Origin: Auraticoccus monumenti
GTDB lineage: Bacteria > Actinomycetota > Actinomycetes > Propionibacteriales > Propionibacteriaceae
Assembly: GCF_900101785.1 (NCBI RefSeq)
Contig: NZ_LT629688.1
Coordinates: forward strand, 558,001-622,000
DNA length: 64,000 bases
Direction: 5' to 3'
The notes beneath the pieces are model-generated. The model saw nothing but the letters and a program-made list of their open reading frames with translations, was not told the DNA's origin and did not search any database. Both the position numbers and the translations under genes were made by a program. How positions within the stretch are numbered: position 1 is the stretch's first letter; the number at the start of each line of letters is the position of its first letter. Positions 25,959-35,291 of the stretch are shown here, one piece after another.

Positions 25959-28900
25959 CTAGGGCGCGAACACCTCCAGCTGACGGAGGGTGAGCGGAGC
26001 CGTGGGGGTGAGCCGCACGGCGTCCACCGGACCGGCGACCGGGCGGACCCGGAAGACCCGGGTCTGACGGTGGCGCGGGAACTCCTCGCCCTCCCGCTCG
26101 TCGACGACGACCCACTCACCCGCGACCCGGTGCTCCAGCCGCCAGGACGCCGTCTGGGCCCGGTCCACCGAGAGGGTGATCAGGTCCCCCACCGCAGTCG
26201 GTGCGGTCAGCTCGACGACGACCGGCTGCCCGGCACCGAGGGGGACTGCCGTCGAGGCGGTGTCGTCCACCAGCCCTTCGACGGCCACCTCCGGCTCCCC
26301 CGCGGCCCTCGCCTGCCCGGCCGTCGACGGGGCGTCCTGGCGCACGCGGGCCCCGCCGGTGACGTCACGCAGCGGCTCGGTCCAGCCGTGCAGCTCCGAC
26401 GCCGACACCGGACGGCTGTCCGCGCCCCAGCCGCACGGCGTCGGCGACAGCTCCACCTCGATCTGGGCACCCCGGGCCAGGACGTCGTTCGGCAGCGAGA
26501 TCGAGTGCCACTCGGCACCGTCCACCCACACCCGGCGGAGGTAGCGGCCACCCTCCTCGGGGTTCAGCACGGTGATGGTCACCGGCTCGCCCTCGACCGG
26601 GCGGATCACCGAGCGGGTGACCCGTGGCGGCAGCAGCACCCAGCTCCCGGTGGACGGGACCAGCGGGTACAGCCCCAGGGTGGCGAAGATCCACCAGGCC
26701 GACATCTCGCCGTTGTCCTCGTCACCGGGGTAGCCCTGCCCGAGGTCGGAGCCGACGAAGAGCCGCTCCAGCGCCTCCCCGACCACCGCGTGGGCGTCGT
26801 CGTGGCGGCCGGTGTGCATCAGCATGAACGGGATGTGGTGGGCCGGCTGGTTGGACAGCGCCAGCATCCCCATCCGGCAGTCCCGGGCCTCGGTCATCTC
26901 GTGGATGATCCCGGGGTAGTGGCCGTGGAACTGCAGCGCGCCGGTCTCAGGCCGGGTGAGGATCCGGTCCAGCAGCGCCGACAGGCCCGCCCCGCCGCCG
27001 TGCAGGGCGGCCAGCCCGGCGCCGTCGTGGGGCACGGTGACCGCGGTCCCCCAGGCGTTGGTCTCGGTGTAGTCGTGACCCCACTCGTCGGGCTCGAACT
27101 CCTCGGCCGGGACCCGCCAGGTGCCGTCGGGGAGCCGTCCGACGAACATGCCGTGGTCGGGGCTGAAGACCTCGCGGTAGAGCAGCGAGCGGCGGGTCAG
27201 CCACTCGACCTCGGCCTCCAGCCGCTCGCGCTCGGGGCTGCCCTCGGGGTGCTGCCCGGCCAGCCGGGCGCCGAGCCGGGAGGCGGACCAGTCGTTGAGG
27301 GCGGCGTCCAGGGTCCAGGACATGCCCTCCTCGGTGTCGGTGTCGACGAAGCCGCGGAACAGGGCGGGGTGCAGCCCCTTGCGCCCCACCTTCTCGTCCG
27401 GGGCGGGCACGCTGGCGCCGACGAGCGCGCTGTCGTAGGCCTGGGCCAGGTCGATGCCGGGGACGTCCTTGACCACCAGGTCGCCGAGCACGGTGTCGCT
27501 GGTGGTGCCGGTCATGCAGTCCTCGGCGCCGGGTGCGCTCCAGCGCGGCATCCAACCGGAGTCGAGGTGGTGGGCGACGAAGCCCTGCGCGGCGGCGCCG
27601 GCCACCGGCGGGGCGAGCAGCCCGAGCAGCGGCCAGGCGGTGCGGTAGGTGTCCCAGAACCCGTTGGTGGCCGAGTAGTGGCCCTCCCCGGTCTCCGGCC
27701 GCTCCCCCAGCTCCTCCGCGCGCAGCGGCTGGTCGAGCACCGAGCCGTAGGGGCTGCGCCAGCGGGTGCCGCCGTCGCGGACCGGCTCGTCCTGGCGGGT
27801 GGGGTGCAGGAACAACCGGTACAGCCCGGAGGCGAGCGCCACCTGCTGGTCGTGGCTGGCGCCCTCGACCTCGACGGTGCCGAGCGCCTCGGACCAGCGG
27901 CGGGCGCCGTCGGAGAGCAGGGCGTCGACCCCGCCGCAGCGCTCGACGGCGTAGGCGGCGGTGTCGAGGTCGAGGGTGGACAGCCCGACCAGGACGTCCA
28001 CCGGTGCGCCGTCGGTCGCCTCCACCCGGACGCTGCCGCGGAGCACGTCCCCGGTGGTGCTGAGGTCGTGGTCGAGGGCGCGCTCGATGCGGACGTGGAC
28101 GTGGTGCGGCGGGGTGCCCGGGGTGTCGTCGAGCAGGCCGCGGACCACCAGGGCGTCGCCGTCGCGCTCGACCGACGCCTCGGTGAAGGTGCCGCGGTGG
28201 TCCAGGACGTAGGAGCCGACCCCTCCGGCGAAGGTGCTGCGCACCCCCATCACGCAGTCCCCGGCGGTGAGGGTGACCTCGACGCCGCCGTCGAGCCGCG
28301 CGGACCACCGGTGCGGACGGTCCACCTCGTCGGCGTGGTCGAAGGGCAGCGCGCGGACCCGACGGTCGGGGTCGGGGTGCGGCAGCGGGCTGGGCATCAC
28401 CTGGAAGGCGCCGCGCTCCCCCATCCACGGGCTCGGCAGGTGGGAGGTGGCCAGCGCCTGCAGGGCCGGACGCGGATCGCCGTCACGGCCGTGCTCGTGC
28501 CAGCTGTAGACCCACTTCGGGCTGTCGGCGTCGGTGACCGGGGTGGCGAAGAGCCGGCCCTGGGGGACGGCGACCAGCGGTGCGGTGTTGCCGCGGGAGA
28601 ACCGGCCTGAGGCGTGGGTGCCGCGGGTGGTGCGGACCCGGTCCACCGGGTCGGCCGGGAGCACCGGCGCGGGGCCGATCCCGACGGCGTCGAGGTGGAC
28701 GACCAGCTCGCGGTCGGGTGAGGCGCGGACGACGAGCTCGGTCGCGGTGACCGTGCGCCCGGCGGCGGGGTCGAGGCGGACGCGTCGCAGGTTCCACTGG
28801 TCGACCCAGGTGCGACGGTCGGCGGCCTGGTCGTCGGCGTCGAGGCGGCCGCCGTACTGGTCTGTGACGTCGAGCTCGGACAGCCGGGTGCCGTCGTCGA

Positions 28901-29183
28901 GGACGAGGTCGAGGGAGGTGGCGGTGCCGTGCCAGAGGACGTCCAGCGCGGGCAGCTCCTCCACGCCCGTGACGCCGTCGGGCAGGCCCTGCGGCAGGAC
29001 CGCCCAGCGCAGCTCGTCGCCCTGCTCTATCCGGCGGTCCGCGAGCTCGGGCACCGGGACGCGGACCAGGCCCTCCCCGCATGGCACCCGCACCCGCCAG
29101 GGGACCGGGCTCACCAGGCCGATCCCGTTGCGGGCGGCGAGGGCGGTGGTAGGTCCGTGTCGGTCGAGCACTGCGTCGGGCAC
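25959..29183 (-). CDS. GH92 family alpha-mannosidase
   Basis: The 1074-residue protein matches glycoside hydrolase family 92, calcium-dependent exo-alpha-mannosidases acting on N-glycans and yeast mannans. The family core is visible: GTTSDTVLGDLVVKD, SALVGASVPAPDE, WGHDYTETNAWG, IIHEMTEARDCRMGMLALSNQPAHHIPFM (in pieces) and GYPGDEDNGEMSAWWIFATLGLYPL, which carries the conserved acidic residues. About 300 residues precede the GH92 core and about 130 follow as a beta-rich tail. The GTG at 29183 is chosen because GAGAGGA lies six bases upstream; the longer open frame is not used. No signal peptide is visible, so it may act on imported oligosaccharides, which is unusual because many family members are secreted. 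Confidence 0.88.
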   Translation of the reverse strand: MPDAVLDRHGPTTALAARNGIGLVSPVPWRVRVPCGEGLVRVPVPELADRRIEQGDELRWAVLPQGLPDGVTGVEELPALDVLWHGTATSLDLVLDDGTRLSELDVTDQYGGRLDADDQAADRRTWVDQWNLRRVRLDPAAGRTVTATELVVRASPDRELVVHLDAVGIGPAPVLPADPVDRVRTTRGTHASGRFSRGNTAPLVAVPQGRLFATPVTDADSPKWVYSWHEHGRDGDPRPALQALATSHLPSPWMGERGAFQVMPSPLPHPDPDRRVRALPFDHADEVDRPHRWSARLDGGVEVTLTAGDCVMGVRSTFAGGVGSYVLDHRGTFTEASVERDGDALVVRGLLDDTPGTPPHHVHVRIERALDHDLSTTGDVLRGSVRVEATDGAPVDVLVGLSTLDLDTAAYAVERCGGVDALLSDGARRWSEALGTVEVEGASHDQQVALASGLYRLFLHPTRQDEPVRDGGTRWRSPYGSVLDQPLRAEELGERPETGEGHYSATNGFWDTYRTAWPLLGLLAPPVAGAAAQGFVAHHLDSGWMPRWSAPGAEDCMTGTTSDTVLGDLVVKDVPGIDLAQAYDSALVGASVPAPDEKVGRKGLHPALFRGFVDTDTEEGMSWTLDAALNDWSASRLGARLAGQHPEGSPERERLEAEVEWLTRRSLLYREVFSPDHGMFVGRLPDGTWRVPAEEFEPDEWGHDYTETNAWGTAVTVPHDGAGLAALHGGGAGLSALLDRILTRPETGALQFHGHYPGIIHEMTEARDCRMGMLALSNQPAHHIPFMLMHTGRHDDAHAVVGEALERLFVGSDLGQGYPGDEDNGEMSAWWIFATLGLYPLVPSTGSWVLLPPRVTRSVIRPVEGEPVTITVLNPEEGGRYLRRVWVDGAEWHSISLPNDVLARGAQIEVELSPTPCGWGADSRPVSASELHGWTEPLRDVTGGARVRQDAPSTAGQARAAGEPEVAVEGLVDDTASTAVPLGAGQPVVVELTAPTAVGDLITLSVDRAQTASWRLEHRVAGEWVVVDEREGEEFPRHRQTRVFRVRPVAGPVDAVRLTPTAPLTLRQLEVFAP

Positions 29184-29378
29184 GTGTTTCCTCTCCTGGG
29201 CGGGATCGGTCGACCAGTCTGCCGGGTGCCTCCGTCGAGCGGGTGGCAGCCCGCCGTGGGAGGTGCGCGGCGCCCGGTCGTCCCCACGCCTGCCGGGAGT
29301 CGGTCGAGGGTCCGCCGTGCACGGCACGAACAGCAGCGGGGCGGCGGCGACGACCTCGACCGGTGACAGGGTGGCTGG

Positions 29379-29843
29379 GTGAAGATCAACGGCCGTCCGG
29401 CCACACCCGCCCAGGCCCGCAGGCTCGGCACTGTCTTCGTCGTCGTGGGTCTGGTGCTCGCCGTGGTGATGTCGGGCGGCGCGGCGGTGGCGCACCTCCT
29501 CGGGCCCGACCGGAGCGGCTGGGTGACCACCAACGGCACCGTGACCGGCAACGAGCAGGGCGTGCGCGTCGACGTCGACCGCGGGGGACGCAGGTCCGAG
29601 TACCAGCGGCTCGTGACCTGGACCGTCGACGGCCAGGAGCACTCCGCCGCGCTGGGCGCGACCAGCAGCAAGCCGTTCCGGGTGGGCGAGCAGGTCACGG
29701 TGTCCTACGACCCAGCCCGACCCGACCGGGCGGAGCTCCAGGGCGGGGCCTCCACGATCACCCTCGTCGTCGGCGGCGCGGGCCTGGCCTTCGGTGCGCT
29801 CTTCGCCGGGATCGGCCTGGCCATCCGGCGGAGGGCCGGCTGA
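29379..29843 (+). CDS. DUF3592-like two-helix membrane protein
   Basis: The 154-residue protein has one membrane helix near each end (TVFVVVGLVLAVVMSGGAAV and ITLVVGGAGLAFGALFAGIG). An extracytoplasmic beta-rich domain lies between (TVTGNEQGVRVDVD, VTWTVDGQEHSAAL, VGEQVTVSYDP), the arrangement of DUF3592 proteins. The function is unknown. The GTG start at 29379 places two charged residues before the first helix. It is divergent from the mannosidase. Confidence 0.75.
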   Translation: MKINGRPATPAQARRLGTVFVVVGLVLAVVMSGGAAVAHLLGPDRSGWVTTNGTVTGNEQGVRVDVDRGGRRSEYQRLVTWTVDGQEHSAALGATSSKPFRVGEQVTVSYDPARPDRAELQGGASTITLVVGGAGLAFGALFAGIGLAIRRRAG

Positions 29844-29939
29844 GCGGCGCGGACCCCGCAGATCCTGCCTCCGCGATGAGTTCGGTCGACCCCCGTGGTC
29901 GGTAGGAAAGAGACCCGGTCAACGAGCAGAGGAGACGAC

Positions 29940-30596
29940 ATGACGACGGAACCGATCGCCGCACCGCAGGTGGTGGACCGCGCCGAGCACGAGCGGCGCT
30001 GGGAGCAGCAGGTCGCCATCGAGAAGGAGCTGACCCACTTCGGCGACCGGGTCTCCGCCCGCCGACGTCGGCTGCCGATGACCCCGATCGAGGACTACGA
30101 GTTCGCAGGGCCGGAGGGACCGGTGAGGCTGTCGGAGCTCTTCGGTGAGCACCAGCAGCTGTGCCTGCAGTTCGTGATGTTCCACCCGGACTGGACCGAT
30201 GGTTGCCCGAGCTGCACCTGGGCGGTGGACAACCTGCCGCGGAAGCTGGACCTGCTGGATGACAACTCGGTCGCCTTCGCCATGGTGTCCCGCGCCCCGC
30301 TGGAGAAGCTGCGGGCCTACCAGGCCAAGCGCGGCTGGGACGACCTGACCTGGGTGTCGTCGGCCGGCACCACCTTCCACACCGACTGGGGCTGGACCAC
30401 CGACGAGGCGGACCAGCCCGGCTACAGCTACCTGCTCAAGCGGGGCGACGAGCTGTTCCTCACGTACCGCGCGCGGGCCAGGGGCACCGAGGCGATCCTC
30501 CCCGTCTCGGCGATCTGGGACCGAGCGGTGTACGGCCGTCAGCAGGACTTCGAGGACAGCCCCGACGGCTGGCCCCAGCACCCCACCTACGGCTGA
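29940..30596 (+). CDS. DUF899 family thioredoxin-like protein
   Basis: The 218-residue protein has the DUF899 signature: EKELTHFGDRVSARRRRLP near the N-terminus, LFGEHQQLCLQFVMF, DGCPSCTWAVDNL with the CxxC pair, MVSRAPLEKLRAYQAKRGWD, and DELFLTYRARARG toward the end. The fold is thioredoxin-like, and a redox role is presumed but undefined. ATG 29940 with GAGGAGACGAC before it is preferred over an in-frame ATG 15 codons upstream. It is convergent with the sulfatase gene, separated by a hairpin. Confidence 0.85.
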   Translation: MTTEPIAAPQVVDRAEHERRWEQQVAIEKELTHFGDRVSARRRRLPMTPIEDYEFAGPEGPVRLSELFGEHQQLCLQFVMFHPDWTDGCPSCTWAVDNLPRKLDLLDDNSVAFAMVSRAPLEKLRAYQAKRGWDDLTWVSSAGTTFHTDWGWTTDEADQPGYSYLLKRGDELFLTYRARARGTEAILPVSAIWDRAVYGRQQDFEDSPDGWPQHPTYG

Positions 30597-30634
30597 CCCC
30601 ACCCGTGCGCCGCGCGCACGGCACCGACACCGGA

Positions 30635-30669
30635 GCACCGGGCAAGACGTGCAGGACCCTGCCCGGTGC
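30635..30669. terminator. Hairpin terminator between DUF899 gene and sulfatase gene
   Basis: GCACCGGGCA (30635-30644) and TGCCCGGTGC (30660-30669) form a perfect 10-bp stem with a 15-nt loop between two convergent stops. It probably serves both strands. Confidence 0.7.
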
Positions 30670-30678
30670 CAGGAGTGC

Positions 30679-32070
30679 CTACTGGCCGGAGGGGGCGGGG
30701 GCGTACTCGCCGCGGCGCCCCGTCAGGCCGAGGCGTCGGACGTCGGTCTGCGGGCGGCGCTGTGCCCGCTGCACCACGGGCGCCGCCTCTACCGTCGGGC
30801 GCACGCCCTCCACCACCTCCACCATGTCCACCAGCTTGTGCCTCAGCTCCTCGACGACCGGCCTGTGGGCGCCGTCGTCGATCAGGTTCTCCAGCTCGTA
30901 GGGGTCGGAGTCGAGGTCGTACAGCTCGACCTCGGTGTAGCGGTCGGCTGCCGGCTGGCCCGTCTCGGGGGCGCTGACGTGGTACTTCCAGCGGCGTGTC
31001 CGCAGCGCCCGGCCCACCTCGCTCTCGCTGATCTGGACGAGCACGCTCGCGTCACCGTCGTCGGCGTCCACGACGGGCTGCAGCGGCTGGCCGTCCATAC
31101 CCTCGGGCGGCTCGAGCCCGGAGGCGGCGTAGAGGGTGGGCACGAGGTCGACCGTGCTGACCGGCGTGCGCACCCGACGGCCGCCGCGGAACCCGGGTCC
31201 CTCCACCAGCAGCGGGACGCGGATCGAGCCGTCGTGGGCTGAGCGCTTGTACTCACCGTTGCGGGTCTTGAAGTGCGAGCCGTGGTCGGAGGTGTAGACC
31301 AGCACGGTCTCGTCCGCCACCTCCAGGCTCACCAATGCGTCCCGCAACCGGCCCAGGCACTCGTCCAACCGCTTCACCTGCCCGTAGTAGCCGGCCAGGT
31401 GCTTGTGCGCCGTCCCGGGGAGAGCAGCCAGGTCCGGCGGCATCCACGCCCCCGTGTAGCAGTCGCGGTACACCTCAGGAGCCGGGTAGGTGTCGAGCTC
31501 GTTCTGGTGGTGGGGCTCGATCAGGGAGACGAACAGCATGAACGGACGGTCGTCCTCGGCGCTGAGGAAGCGGATGGCGGCGTCGGTGAGCGCGTCGGCC
31601 CGGTACCCGACCAGCTGCACCGGGGCGTCGTCGCCGTCGTAGACGATCGTCTTGTACTCGTCGGAGGTGAACTCGAGCGTGTTGGACCCGAGCCAGTGCT
31701 CGTAGCCGTCGCGTTCCTGCGCCGGTACCGGGTTGTGCTCGCTGAGGTGCCACTTGCCGATGTAGCCGGTGCGGTAGCCGGCGTCGCGGAAGACGCGACC
31801 GAGGGTGGGTAGGGAAGGGTCCAGCGTCAGCCCGTTGCGGTGCACGCCGGCCCCGGTCGGGTAGCGCCCGGTCTGCAGCGCGGCCCGGGCCGGGGCGCAG
31901 ACGGGGTTGGGCGTGCAGGCGACCTCGAACATCGTGCCGCGGCGCGACATCTGGTCCAGGTTCGGCGTCAGGCCGGCCGGGTTCCCGGCGGCGCCGAGGG
32001 TGTCCCAGCGCTGCTGGTCGGTGAAGAACACCACGACGTTGGGGCGTCGCGCGTCGGGGTTGTGGCTCAT
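30679..32070 (-). CDS. Type I sulfatase (formylglycine-dependent)
   Basis: This 463-residue sulfatase opens RPNVVVFFTDQQRWDTLG, supplying the two metal-binding aspartates. It carries the cysteine-type maturation motif CAPARAALQTGR, whose Cys becomes formylglycine. KWHLSEH and TSDHGSHFKTRNGEYK provide further active-site residues, and the C-terminal LYDLDSDPYELENL is typical. ATG 32070 with AGGAGA upstream is chosen; the frame is open further only by chance. No export signal is visible, so it should act in the cytoplasm on imported sulfated sugars. It is the last gene of the importer-3 operon, 23 bp after the permease. Confidence 0.92.
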   Translation of the reverse strand: MSHNPDARRPNVVVFFTDQQRWDTLGAAGNPAGLTPNLDQMSRRGTMFEVACTPNPVCAPARAALQTGRYPTGAGVHRNGLTLDPSLPTLGRVFRDAGYRTGYIGKWHLSEHNPVPAQERDGYEHWLGSNTLEFTSDEYKTIVYDGDDAPVQLVGYRADALTDAAIRFLSAEDDRPFMLFVSLIEPHHQNELDTYPAPEVYRDCYTGAWMPPDLAALPGTAHKHLAGYYGQVKRLDECLGRLRDALVSLEVADETVLVYTSDHGSHFKTRNGEYKRSAHDGSIRVPLLVEGPGFRGGRRVRTPVSTVDLVPTLYAASGLEPPEGMDGQPLQPVVDADDGDASVLVQISESEVGRALRTRRWKYHVSAPETGQPAADRYTEVELYDLDSDPYELENLIDDGAHRPVVEELRHKLVDMVEVVEGVRPTVEAAPVVQRAQRRPQTDVRRLGLTGRRGEYAPAPSGQ

Positions 32071-32093
32071 GTGGTTCTCCTGGGGGCGGGTGG

Positions 32094-32954
32094 TCACTTC
32101 AGTCCGGACAGCGCGATGCCGCGGACCAGGAACCGCTGGGTGAGGACGAACAGGACGGCGGTGGGCAGGAACAGGATCAGCGCACCGGCGGCGGTCAGGT
32201 TCCACTGGGTGAAGTACTCCTGGTTGAACAGGGTCAGCCCGATCGGCATGGTGCGCATCTCGGTGCTGGAGGTGGCGATGAGCGGCCAGAGGAACTCGTT
32301 CCACTGGAACACGAAGGAGAACAGCCCGAGCACGGCCAGGGCCGGCTTGAGCTGGGGCAGGATGATCTGCGCGTAGATGCGCAGCTCGGACGCACCGTCC
32401 ACCCGCGCTGCCTCCATCAGCTCGTTCGGGAGGGGAGCGATGAACTGGCGCATCAGGAAGATCCCGTAGGCGTCGATCAGGAACGGGACGATCAGGCCCT
32501 GGTAGGTGTCGATCCAGCCGAGCTGGGAGAAGATCGCGTAGATGGGCAGCATCCTCACGAAGAACGGCACCATCAGCGTCGCCAGGATGGCCACGAACGC
32601 GATCCGCTTGCCCGGGAACTCGAACTTCGCGAAGACGTAGCCGACCAGCGGGTCGAACACCAGGTGGGAGATGGTGATGGCCCCGGCCATGATCAGGGAG
32701 TTGAGGAAGAACCGCCCGAAGGGAGCCGCGGCGAACAACCGGGTGAAGTTCTCCCACTGGGGCACCGCGGGGATGAGCACCGGGTCGCCGGCGAACGTCT
32801 CCGCGTCGGATTGCAGGGCCAGCGACAGCATGTAGAGCAGTGGCAGCACGGTGAGGAGAGCGGTGGCCACCAGCAGCAGGTAGGACGCAGCCCGGTCACC
32901 GGGGAACAGCCGTTCGCGGCGGATGACACGGGGCCGGGCGTCAAGCGCCGTCAT
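32094..32954 (-). CDS. Carbohydrate ABC transporter permease (MalG/UgpE type)
   Basis: This 286-residue membrane protein is the second pore subunit of importer 3. It has LLLVATALLTVLPLLYMLSLALQ as first helix, YGIFLMRQFIAPLPNELMEAARVDGASELRI split over the EAA loop, and FQWNEFLWPLIA near the end. Its ATG overlaps the end of the MalF-type permease by 14 bp, indicating coupling. The sulfatase follows directly. Confidence 0.92.
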   Translation of the reverse strand: MTALDARPRVIRRERLFPGDRAASYLLLVATALLTVLPLLYMLSLALQSDAETFAGDPVLIPAVPQWENFTRLFAAAPFGRFFLNSLIMAGAITISHLVFDPLVGYVFAKFEFPGKRIAFVAILATLMVPFFVRMLPIYAIFSQLGWIDTYQGLIVPFLIDAYGIFLMRQFIAPLPNELMEAARVDGASELRIYAQIILPQLKPALAVLGLFSFVFQWNEFLWPLIATSSTEMRTMPIGLTLFNQEYFTQWNLTAAGALILFLPTAVLFVLTQRFLVRGIALSGLK

Positions 32955-33870
32955 GGGTGCGTTCTCCGATCTTGAGCTGGACCACCGACAGGACCAGGAT
33001 CACCACGAGCAGCAGCAACGACAGCGCGGAGGCGTAGCCGAACTGGTTGTCGTTGAAGGCGACCCGGAACACCCGGTGGGCGTAGAGGGACGTGGCGTTG
33101 CCCGGGCCGCCGCCGGTGACGATGTACGGCAGCGCGAACTGCTGCAGGGCCCCGATGACCCCGATGATGGAGACGAAGAGGGTGGTGGGGGCCAGCAGCG
33201 GCACGGTCAGGTGGACGAAGCGGCGCCACGGGCCGGCACCGTCGATGCGGGCCGCCTCGGTGTAGACCTCGGGGATGCCCTGCAACCCCGCCAGGAACAG
33301 CACCATGGTGTAGCCGACGGTCGCCCAGACCTCGATGCCGATGATGGTGCCCAGCGGGTGGGTGCTGAGCCAGGCCTGGCCCGGCAGACCGACGGCGTCC
33401 AGCAGCCGGTTCAGGATCCCGATCTGGGGGTCGAGGATGTTGCGCCAGAGCAGGCCGATGATCGAGATCGACGTCAGGTACGGGATCAGGATGATCGCTC
33501 GGAAGAGCGTCCGCCCGGGCAGTGCCTGGTTCAGGACCAGCGCCAGCAGCAGCCCGAGCACGATCCCGATCAACAGCGTGCCCGCCGCGAAACCGAGGGT
33601 GATGGCGAAGGAGTGCAGCACGTCGGGATCGGTCAGCGCCCGCGTGATGTTGCCCAGGCCGACGAACTCGGCGTTGGTCACCCCGCCGAACAGCGCAGCG
33701 TTGAGCTGGGTGCCGATGGGCAGGAAGAACATCAGCGGGAAGAACACCACCGCAGGGGTGAGGAACAGCCACGCAGTGAGCGCCTGCCGGCGCCGCATCG
33801 GGGGACGTCGGCCGCCAGGGGGCGGCGGCGGTGGCGCCGCCCGGGGGGAGGGAGCCAACGTGGCGGTCAT
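32941..33870 (-). CDS. Carbohydrate ABC transporter permease (MalF/UgpA type)
   Basis: The 309-residue membrane protein has a proline-rich cytoplasmic N-tail ([15 protein letters not shown]) before the first helix ALTAWLFLTPAVVFFPLMFF. The EAA loop reads VYTEAARIDGAGPWRRF. The start overlaps the binding-protein stop (ATGA at 33867-33870). The polyproline tail is longer than usual for the family and may slow translation. Confidence 0.9.
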   Translation of the reverse strand: MTATLAPSPRAAPPPPPPGGRRPPMRRRQALTAWLFLTPAVVFFPLMFFLPIGTQLNAALFGGVTNAEFVGLGNITRALTDPDVLHSFAITLGFAAGTLLIGIVLGLLLALVLNQALPGRTLFRAIILIPYLTSISIIGLLWRNILDPQIGILNRLLDAVGLPGQAWLSTHPLGTIIGIEVWATVGYTMVLFLAGLQGIPEVYTEAARIDGAGPWRRFVHLTVPLLAPTTLFVSIIGVIGALQQFALPYIVTGGGPGNATSLYAHRVFRVAFNDNQFGYASALSLLLLVVILVLSVVQLKIGERTHDGA

Positions 33871-35159
33871 CCGAGCACCCCACGGGCCTGCTCGCGGAAA
33901 CGGGCCAGGGTCTCCGGCACCGGCCGGTTCTGGATGATCATGGCCTCGTAGGCGGCCTTGAACAGGTCTGCGACCTGCGTCTGCACGCCGCGGGCGGCCA
34001 GCTCGGTGCTCTCGGCCTTGACCAGACCGACGGCGGCCGCGATGGTGCTGAGCACCTCGTCCCCGGCCACCTCTGGCGACTCAGCCCAGCTCTTGCGGGG
34101 CATCGACATGCCGGTGGCAGCGGTGGCTGCGAGCTCGGTCTCGACGGCGGTCAGCCGGCCGACCAGCTCCCAGGACAGCTCGGGGTTCCTGGCCTTGGCC
34201 GGGATCATCAGCCCCGCCCCGGCCAGGGACGACGCCTGGACGGTGCCGGTCAGCGGCTCCGCCACGCCCAGGTCGATGTCGGGACTGCCCTGGCGGACCG
34301 GACCGAGGTCCCACGGACCGGTGAGGAACATCGCCGCCCGACCGGCGGAGAACAGCTTCTGCGGTCCCGAGTAGTCGGTGGTGGCCACCGGTGCCGGGGA
34401 CACCTCGTCGGTGTGGACGAGGTCCTGCAAGAAGGTGTAGACCTCGGCGGCAGTGTCCTCCGGGACCAGGAACCCGCCGTCGGCGACGGAGGCGTAGGTC
34501 ACCTCGCGCTGCAGGTACCACGGCGCGCTGTAGCTGTAGTCGGCGTTCATGGCGAACCCCGAGACGTCGTCACGGGTGGTGGCCCGCGCCACCTCGCGGA
34601 ACTCCTCCCAGGTGGTGGGGGGCCCGGAGAAGCCGGCGTCGGCCAGCTTGGCCTTGTCGTAGAAGAGCAACCCGTTGGCGGTCAGGTGCAGCGGGACGGC
34701 GTAGGTACGGCCCTCGTGCTGGCGGGCGCTGATCGACTCGGGCAGGAAGTCGTCGGGGAAGCCGATGGAGGTGTTGGCAGCCAGGTCGTCGAGGGCCATC
34801 ACGTTGCCCTGGACGCCGTACTGGATGCTGCCGGTGCCCGCCTCCTCGACCAGGTCGGGGACGTTGCCGCCGCGGAAGTCGGCCACCAGCTTGGTCGCCA
34901 GGTCGGGCCACTGGAACTTCTGCCAGTTGACCACCAGGTCGTGGTCCTTGCCGAACTGGTCGATGACCTGCTGGTAGGCGTCGTAGGCGTGCCCGGCGTT
35001 CCAGTAGACGGTGAAGGTGTTCTCACCGCCCGGCCCACCGGAGTCGGGGGTGACGGGGGCGCAGGCGGCGCCGGTGCCGACGGCACCGAGCACGGTGGTG
35101 CCGAGGCCGAGCTTGAGGGCCGTCCGGCGGGACAGGTGGGTGGACAGGCGTGGGTACAT
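33867..35159 (-). CDS. Carbohydrate ABC transporter substrate-binding lipoprotein (Tat type)
   Basis: This 430-residue binding protein has a twin-arginine signal (LSRRTALKLGLGTTVLG) and lipobox GAAC at about residues 29-32. The mature part begins FTVYWNAGHAYDAYQQVIDQF and has DLVEEAGTGSIQYGV, GLLFYDKAKLADAGF and AMFLTGPWDLGP, all family-1 features. It is the first gene of importer 3. Together with the sulfatase at the end of the operon, a sulfated mono- or oligosaccharide is the likely ligand (inference). Confidence 0.9.
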   Translation of the reverse strand: MYPRLSTHLSRRTALKLGLGTTVLGAVGTGAACAPVTPDSGGPGGENTFTVYWNAGHAYDAYQQVIDQFGKDHDLVVNWQKFQWPDLATKLVADFRGGNVPDLVEEAGTGSIQYGVQGNVMALDDLAANTSIGFPDDFLPESISARQHEGRTYAVPLHLTANGLLFYDKAKLADAGFSGPPTTWEEFREVARATTRDDVSGFAMNADYSYSAPWYLQREVTYASVADGGFLVPEDTAAEVYTFLQDLVHTDEVSPAPVATTDYSGPQKLFSAGRAAMFLTGPWDLGPVRQGSPDIDLGVAEPLTGTVQASSLAGAGLMIPAKARNPELSWELVGRLTAVETELAATAATGMSMPRKSWAESPEVAGDEVLSTIAAAVGLVKAESTELAARGVQTQVADLFKAAYEAMIIQNRPVPETLARFREQARGVLG

Positions 35160-35250
35160 CGACGTCTCCTTCGACGGTGCGGATGGTGCTCAGGAGGGTC
35201 GGGGCGCGTGGGAGCACCCCGGGGACGGCCGCGGCGGGCCGGACGGGTCT

Positions 35251-35259
35251 GGTGTAAGC
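35251..35259 (-). promoter_or_regulatory. Possible operator half-site before importer 3
   Basis: GGTGTAAGC in the 132-bp gap between the LacI gene and the binding-protein gene matches eight of nine bases of the left half (GGTGAAAGC) of the dyad in front of the LacI gene. Only a half-site is visible. Confidence 0.25.
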
Positions 35260-35291
35260 GGGATCGAGGGTCGGGAGGGAGCGGGCGTGCC

